Shown piece by piece: positions 60,337 through 64,000 of a DNA stretch of 64,000 nt. This stretch comes from Halorussus salinus. GTDB taxonomy: Archaea; Halobacteriota; Halobacteria; Halobacteriales; Haladaptataceae. Position 1 is the stretch's first letter, and every line of letters starts with the position of its first letter. Below the pieces are notes generated by a model that worked only from the letters and a program-made list of their open reading frames with translations, was not told where the DNA came from and made no database searches. The position numbers were made by a program, and so were the translations under genes. The stretch lies in NCBI RefSeq assembly GCF_004765815.2, contig NZ_ML974127.1:381310-445309 (forward strand), given 5' to 3'.

Positions 60337-60489
60337 GTTCCCCCTGACGGCGCTCGGCCGCCCGACAGTCGTACGGCAGGGTGGATTATCGTTCTTTGGC
60401 CCCGCGTCGGCGTTAGGGTCGGGTAATCGGTATTACGACGCGCGGGCGGACGCGTCGTCATCGCAGATTGAACCGCGGTTCGAGTCCCG

Positions 60490-61086
60490 TTACCACTTTA
60501 AGTACTCGTCGCGGAGCCGCCGAAGCTCCCCGCAGAGTCGTTCAAGCAGTGGTTTCGCCACCGGATTCGCGCCGACGCCGAGGTACGCCCGCTGTGGCGA
60601 AAACGCCCCCGAGCGCATCCGGAGCGCCAGCGCCACCGCGCGGTGGTTCCCGTCGGCGACGTAGCGCGGGACACACCCCTCCCGCGTCGAGACGACCAGC
60701 GGTCCGGCTGGCATCTCATCTACGAAGTCGAGTACCTGTTGTACGTCCACGCCCGTCTCTGCGGCCAGTTCCTCGGGCTTCTCGTTGGCGATGCGGTCGG
60801 CCGCGCCGTGGACCGTGCCGTCGGGCGAGAGGTCGCGCCAGCGGAGGTTCGGTGGCCCCTCGACCAGTCTGAGGTCCGCGAACTCCGCCCGGTCGAGGGT
60901 CGTCTCGTACCACGTCACCGGCGCGTCGCGCCAGACGAACGCGGCCGCACCGGGTTTCCGGTCCAAGAGTTCGTCCAGCGCCGCCCGCTCGGACAGCGAG
61001 TCGATGGGGAACCACTCGACCTCGGGGTGGGTGCGCTCGACTCTGAGCCACTCCCGGAGGACTTCGACCTGCGAGACGCGATGCAC
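60490..61086 (-). CDS. ParB/sulfiredoxin-like domain protein
   Basis: A 198-residue protein. VSTREGCVPRYVADGNHRAVALALRM has the DGNHR signature of the ParB/sulfiredoxin nucleotide-binding fold. The N-terminal half, VEVLREWLRVERTHPEVEWFPIDSLSERAALDELL, is helical. The start is uncertain. The GTG at 61086 gives a sensible length, and upstream starts extend into the bop promoter region. Divergent from bop. Function unknown. A role in DNA segregation is not implied. Confidence 0.65.
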   Translation of the reverse strand: MHRVSQVEVLREWLRVERTHPEVEWFPIDSLSERAALDELLDRKPGAAAFVWRDAPVTWYETTLDRAEFADLRLVEGPPNLRWRDLSPDGTVHGAADRIANEKPEELAAETGVDVQQVLDFVDEMPAGPLVVSTREGCVPRYVADGNHRAVALALRMRSGAFSPQRAYLGVGANPVAKPLLERLCGELRRLRDEYLKW

Positions 61087-61295
61087 CGACGGAGCTACGT
61101 GCCGAACACACTCAGTTGTTCTCCTCGTTCGACCGGCGGTCGCGGGTAAGCCCCGATTGTCATCGCGGCAGACGCCGAGACGCACGTTCTCGCGTCACCG
61201 GTCGAATCCGATTCTCGACAGCTGGAATTAATAGCGAATTGACGAGAGGGCGCGACGCTCTGCCAACAGACTTTTAGGTCGTTTCGAGCCATGTA

Positions 61296-61334
61296 ACCCA
61301 CTCGACGGGTGTTAGACGGTCTCTGGGTATTAAG
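61296..61334 (+). promoter_or_regulatory. Candidate bop promoter with upstream inverted repeat
   Basis: ACCC (61296-61299) and GGGT (61307-61310) form an inverted repeat around ACTCGAC, upstream of TATTAAGT (61328-61335). This TATA-like box precedes the bop ATG by about 28-35 nt. The placement recalls the upstream activating site bound by Bat in Halobacterium, which has ACC/GG ends. No bat gene is in the window. Regulator identity is inferred. Confidence 0.4.
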
Positions 61335-61362
61335 TCGGGAAAATCCTAAGCCTCGCTCCGGT

Positions 61363-62115
61363 ATGGTTTCACCCGACCAATTCGACGCGCTGACGTACTG
61401 GACGCTCTGGATAACCGCCGCCGCGATGGCCGTCGGCACCATCATCCTCTACATCAAAGGCCGCGGGATGGACTCCGAGGAGGGCCGCGAACACGCGGTC
61501 GTCTCCATCTTCATCCCCGCGATAGCGGCCACGATGTACCTCGCGATGGCGCTGGGCTTCGGCGTCTCCCGAATCACGCTCGTGGACGGTGCGGACCAAC
61601 TCGTGTTCTGGGGCCGGTACGCCGACTGGATGATAACGACACCGTTGTTGTTGCTCGACCTCGCGCTGTTCGCGGGCGCGGACCGCGAGACAATCGGGAC
61701 CCTGTTGGGACTCGACGTGTTCATGATAGCGACCGGCTTCTTCGCCGCGAGTTCGGCCCAACCCGTCAACCGCTACGTCTGGTGGGCCGTGAGTTCGGGC
61801 GCGTTCGTCGTCATCCTGTACGTCATTTTCGCCAAACTCCCGTCGTTCGCCAACAGCTACGGCACCGACCGCGCGAGCAGTTTCGGCAACCTCCGGAACC
61901 TGCTGGCGGTGCTGTGGTTCGTCTACCCTCTGCTGTGGCTGGTCGGCACCGAGGGCGCGAGCGTCGTCCCGCTGGGGGTCGAGACCGTCGGCTACGCCGT
62001 CCTCGACATCACCGCGAAGGTCGTGTTCGGCTACGCCTTGCTGAGTAGCGTCGCCAGCCTCGCTCCTCGCCGAACCGAGGCCGAGGCGGGCGCTGGCGTC
62101 ACGGCGGACGACTGA
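61363..62115 (+). CDS. bop: Bacteriorhodopsin (light-driven proton pump)
   Basis: A 250-residue seven-helix retinal protein. Helix C carries the proton-pump set R85, D88 (counter-ion), T92 and D99 (cytoplasmic proton donor) in RYADWMITTPLLLLDLAL. These correspond to R82, D85, T89 and D96 of the Halobacterium protein. Helix G has D215 and the retinal Schiff-base lysine K219 in VLDITAKVVFGYALL. Release-group glutamates are E197 and E207. The D/T/D set separates it from halorhodopsin and sensory rhodopsins. The ATG at 61363 is preferred over one at 61309, which would precede the TATA box. Confidence 0.96.
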   Translation: MVSPDQFDALTYWTLWITAAAMAVGTIILYIKGRGMDSEEGREHAVVSIFIPAIAATMYLAMALGFGVSRITLVDGADQLVFWGRYADWMITTPLLLLDLALFAGADRETIGTLLGLDVFMIATGFFAASSAQPVNRYVWWAVSSGAFVVILYVIFAKLPSFANSYGTDRASSFGNLRNLLAVLWFVYPLLWLVGTEGASVVPLGVETVGYAVLDITAKVVFGYALLSSVASLAPRRTEAEAGAGVTADD

Positions 62116-62156
62116 ACTCACCGCGGACGACTGAACTCACCGCGGACGACCGAACT
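62104..62156 (+). repeat. 19-bp tandem repeat at the end of bop
   Basis: A 19-bp unit GCGGACGACTGAACTCACC occurs at 62104-62122 and again at 62123-62141, and a partial third copy with one change runs 62142-62156. The first copy contains the bop stop codon (62113-62115). It looks like recent slippage. The remaining intergenic DNA up to 62356 shows no gene. Confidence 0.8.
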
Positions 62157-62356
62157 GGGTGGTCACCCGACGAGTCGCGTCTCGCCGCCCGAGTCGTCTT
62201 CTGTCGAGCGAGTCGCCGATGGCCCGCCGCCCGTCGGTCGTCGGACCGCCGACCGATAGCTCGCCGCGACCGAACGGCCTTTGAACACCTATTACCAACT
62301 CCCGGAAACGAACACGGAACGGACAAGTCGAACTCCGGACCACCCCACCGACATCT

Positions 62357-63304
62357 ATGCCCGATTCGCTCACGTACGTCGAGTTCCTGTCGGTCTTCCT
62401 CGCGGTGCCAGTCGCGGCGTTGGCGGTCGCGGTAGCCCGGAAAACCGACGACCCCCGGCGCGTCCTCGCGGGTCTCGCCGCGCTGGTCTGTATCGCGGTC
62501 GGCTACACCGCGCCGTGGGACAGTTACCTCGTCGGCCGAGGAGTCTGGACGTACGGCGAGGGCGTCGTCGCGGTCCGGTTCGCCCGCGTCCCCCTCGGCG
62601 AGTGGCTCTTCTTCGTCCTCCAGACGACCGCGACCGGCCTGTGGTATCACTTACTCTCGTCGGGCATCGACCCCGCGCTCCCCGGTCGGGACGCGCTCGG
62701 CGACTCCGACGGGCAACCCGTGCGAGTGAACGCGACGGAAGTGAACGCGACGGGAGCGACCACCGCGGCGACGCGAACTGCGAGTGCGCGGACCGCGGGT
62801 GCGACCGCGTGGCTCGCGCTCGCCGCAGTCGGCGCGCTCCTCGTCGTCGGCCCGCCCCGGACCTACTACCTCGGGATGATTCTGGCGTGGGCCGCGCCGG
62901 TCCTCGCCTTTCTCTGGGCGGTCGGCGGGCCGGTCCTCTGGCGGGAGCGCCGCCTCGTCGCCGCCGCGGTCGCGGCCCCCTCGCTGTACCTCTGGGTCGC
63001 CGACTGGTACGCCATCCGGACCGGCCTGTGGGCCATCGCGCCGGAGTACAGCACGGGACTGCTCGCGTTCGGGTTGCCGATAGAGGAGGCCGCCTTCTTC
63101 CTGCTGACGAACCTCCTCGTCGTGCAGGGACTCGTCCTGTTCGACTGGGTGGTCGCCCGCGCGACAGAGCGCGACCCCCGCTACGCCGTCGCGGGACTCG
63201 TGCCGGGCGGCGTCTCCCGGCGCGTGCCCGATTCGGTCGTGCGAGTCGCGGGGTCGCTCGCGGGCAGACTGCCCGGTGTCGCGGAGGTACGCCGCCGATG
63301 GTAG
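62357..63304 (+). CDS. crtY: Lycopene beta-cyclase (CrtYcd-fusion type)
   Basis: A 315-residue membrane protein with two homologous halves. The first has GYTAPWDSYLVGRGVWTYGEG and the second GLWAIAPEYSTGLLAFGLPIEEAAFFLLTNLLVVQGLVLFDW. The PWDxxxxxxGxW and PxEE motifs are the catalytic hallmarks of the CrtYc/CrtYd-type cyclases. It converts lycopene to beta-carotene, the precursor of retinal. An Ala/Thr-rich, poorly conserved stretch (about 122-150) links the halves. Lies between bop and brp. Confidence 0.94.
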   Translation: MPDSLTYVEFLSVFLAVPVAALAVAVARKTDDPRRVLAGLAALVCIAVGYTAPWDSYLVGRGVWTYGEGVVAVRFARVPLGEWLFFVLQTTATGLWYHLLSSGIDPALPGRDALGDSDGQPVRVNATEVNATGATTAATRTASARTAGATAWLALAAVGALLVVGPPRTYYLGMILAWAAPVLAFLWAVGGPVLWRERRLVAAAVAAPSLYLWVADWYAIRTGLWAIAPEYSTGLLAFGLPIEEAAFFLLTNLLVVQGLVLFDWVVARATERDPRYAVAGLVPGGVSRRVPDSVVRVAGSLAGRLPGVAEVRRRW

Positions 63305-64000
63305 TGACCGACGACGGCGAGGCGGCCGGGTCCGAGTCTGCGAGTCCCGAGGCGATGGACTCCGAATCGGCGGATTCGCCCGTGACCGAATCCGCCTCGC
63401 CCGAGACGGAGGGAGGCGATACCGAGTTCGCCCGCGCGCTCGTGCGCGTCGCGGGCGCGCCAGCGTGGGCCGCGCTCGCGCTCGTCGCCGCGGTCTTCGG
63501 CGTCGGATTAGGGGCCGACCTCCCGGCGAGCGTGCGCTACCTCCCGTTTCTGGCCAGCCTCGTCGTCTTCGGCCTGCCCCACGGCGCGGCCGACCACCTC
63601 GCGGTCGCGCGACTGGGCGGGAACCGCCCGCTCGTCGCGGTCGGGGCGACCTACCTCGTCGGCGGCGCGCTCTATCTCGCGGTCTGGTTAGTCGCGCCCC
63701 TCCTCGGGTTCGCCTCCTTCGTCCTACTGACGTGGTACCACTGGGGACAGGGCGACTGCTACGTCCTGTTGGCGGTCGGCGACCACCTCCGGACGCGCGG
63801 TCAGCGCGCGCTGGCGATAGCGGTCCGCGGCGGGATTCCGATGGTGGTCCCGCTGGTCGCGTTCCCCGAGGTCTACCGGGCGGTCGCGGACGCGACGATT
63901 CGGCTGTTCGAGCCCGGTTTCGGACCGTCTCTCGGCATCTTTCGTCCGGAGGTTCGGCTCGCGGCCGGGGCCGGACTCGCGGCGCTCTCGCTCGCGGCGC
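63298..64000 (+). CDS. brp: Brp/Blh family beta-carotene 15,15'-dioxygenase (cut by window end)
   Basis: 234 codons of an open frame that continues past the window. An acidic, repetitive N-terminal tail (about 1-45) is followed by membrane helices with the iron-binding motifs FGLPHGAADHLAVARL and LTWYHWGQGDCYVLL. It cleaves beta-carotene into two retinal molecules, supplying the rhodopsin chromophore. Its ATG overlaps the crtY stop by 7 nt, so the two genes are translationally coupled. The 3' end is missing here only because the window stops. Confidence 0.93.
   Translation, partial: MVVTDDGEAAGSESASPEAMDSESADSPVTESASPETEGGDTEFARALVRVAGAPAWAALALVAAVFGVGLGADLPASVRYLPFLASLVVFGLPHGAADHLAVARLGGNRPLVAVGATYLVGGALYLAVWLVAPLLGFASFVLLTWYHWGQGDCYVLLAVGDHLRTRGQRALAIAVRGGIPMVVPLVAFPEVYRAVADATIRLFEPGFGPSLGIFRPEVRLAAGAGLAALSLAA

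Noticed and set aside
61363-62115. Halorhodopsin or sensory rhodopsin instead of bacteriorhodopsin
   Set aside because: Both proton-carrier aspartates (D88 and D99) and the helix C threonine are present; halorhodopsin lacks them and sensory rhodopsins lack the donor Asp.

Overview
The window comes from an extremely halophilic archaeon (class Halobacteria). It has high GC content, strongly acidic proteins, GTG starts, leaderless promoters with a TATA-like box about 25-30 nt before the start codon, Tat signal peptides on secreted proteins, and several archaeal marker genes (PCNA, L15e, Rio2, NucS, UbaA-type E1, bacteriorhodopsin). I cannot name the genus. I see no tRNA, rRNA, CRISPR array, prophage or intact insertion sequence. 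Most of the window is core chromosome, with short accessory patches and an unusual amount of structured or repeated intergenic DNA.

Layout. 1-3060: a homopolymer tract at the left edge, a small-molecule kinase, a 122-bp palindrome, pdxT, an ASCH protein, an orphan antitoxin-like protein and the first copy of a dispersed intergenic repeat. 3144-3955: hisE and a bifunctional-nuclease-family gene. 4046-11445 (minus strand): a nine-gene Mrp/Mnh-type cation/proton antiporter operon whose genes overlap end to end. 11674-17538: an AIR-synthase-like protein, small membrane proteins, an HtpX-like protease, an HxlR regulator and nadE. 17690-18685: a PIN toxin/antitoxin-like pair with a perfect palindromic operator. 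19434-24402: a genome-maintenance block (nucS, an unknown gene, pcn, mutS). 24569-29877: thiol-redox proteins, an unknown Rossmann-like protein with a divergent regulator, membrane proteins and a short flavoprotein. 29959-35690: secreted alpha-amylase, D-xylose dehydrogenase, DoxX, UbaA and L15e. 36098-48942: Rio2, a peptide-type binding protein, two tandem Tat-exported paralogs, lipoate ligase, redoxin, endonuclease IV, AzlCD, an M29 aminopeptidase and a hairpin-rich repeat cassette.

49386-56048 is a sulfur-trafficking cluster: an HTH regulator, a TauE/SafE exporter with a 49-residue companion, a split YeeE/YedE transporter, TusA, a DsrE-like protein, and two rhodanese plus metallo-beta-lactamase fusions. 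Words related to TTGTGCAA recur in three of its promoters. Together these genes could import reduced sulfur, pass it along as persulfide, oxidise it and export sulfite. 56213-60336 holds a methyltransferase, a glycosyltransferase, a cysteine-free PTPS homolog and a zinc-less MDR dehydrogenase. I infer a pathway for a modified (possibly glycosylated) pterin, and consider this the best candidate for an undescribed system here. 61363-64000 is a phototrophy operon: bacteriorhodopsin, lycopene cyclase and a Brp/Blh carotene dioxygenase cut by the window edge.

The intergenic DNA is notable in its own right. It includes a three-copy dispersed element (2906, 49042 and 58774), hairpins closed by a GAA loop (35794 and 48093-48165), and an operator resembling a DtxR/IdeR box directly in front of a 35-codon ORF at 41484.
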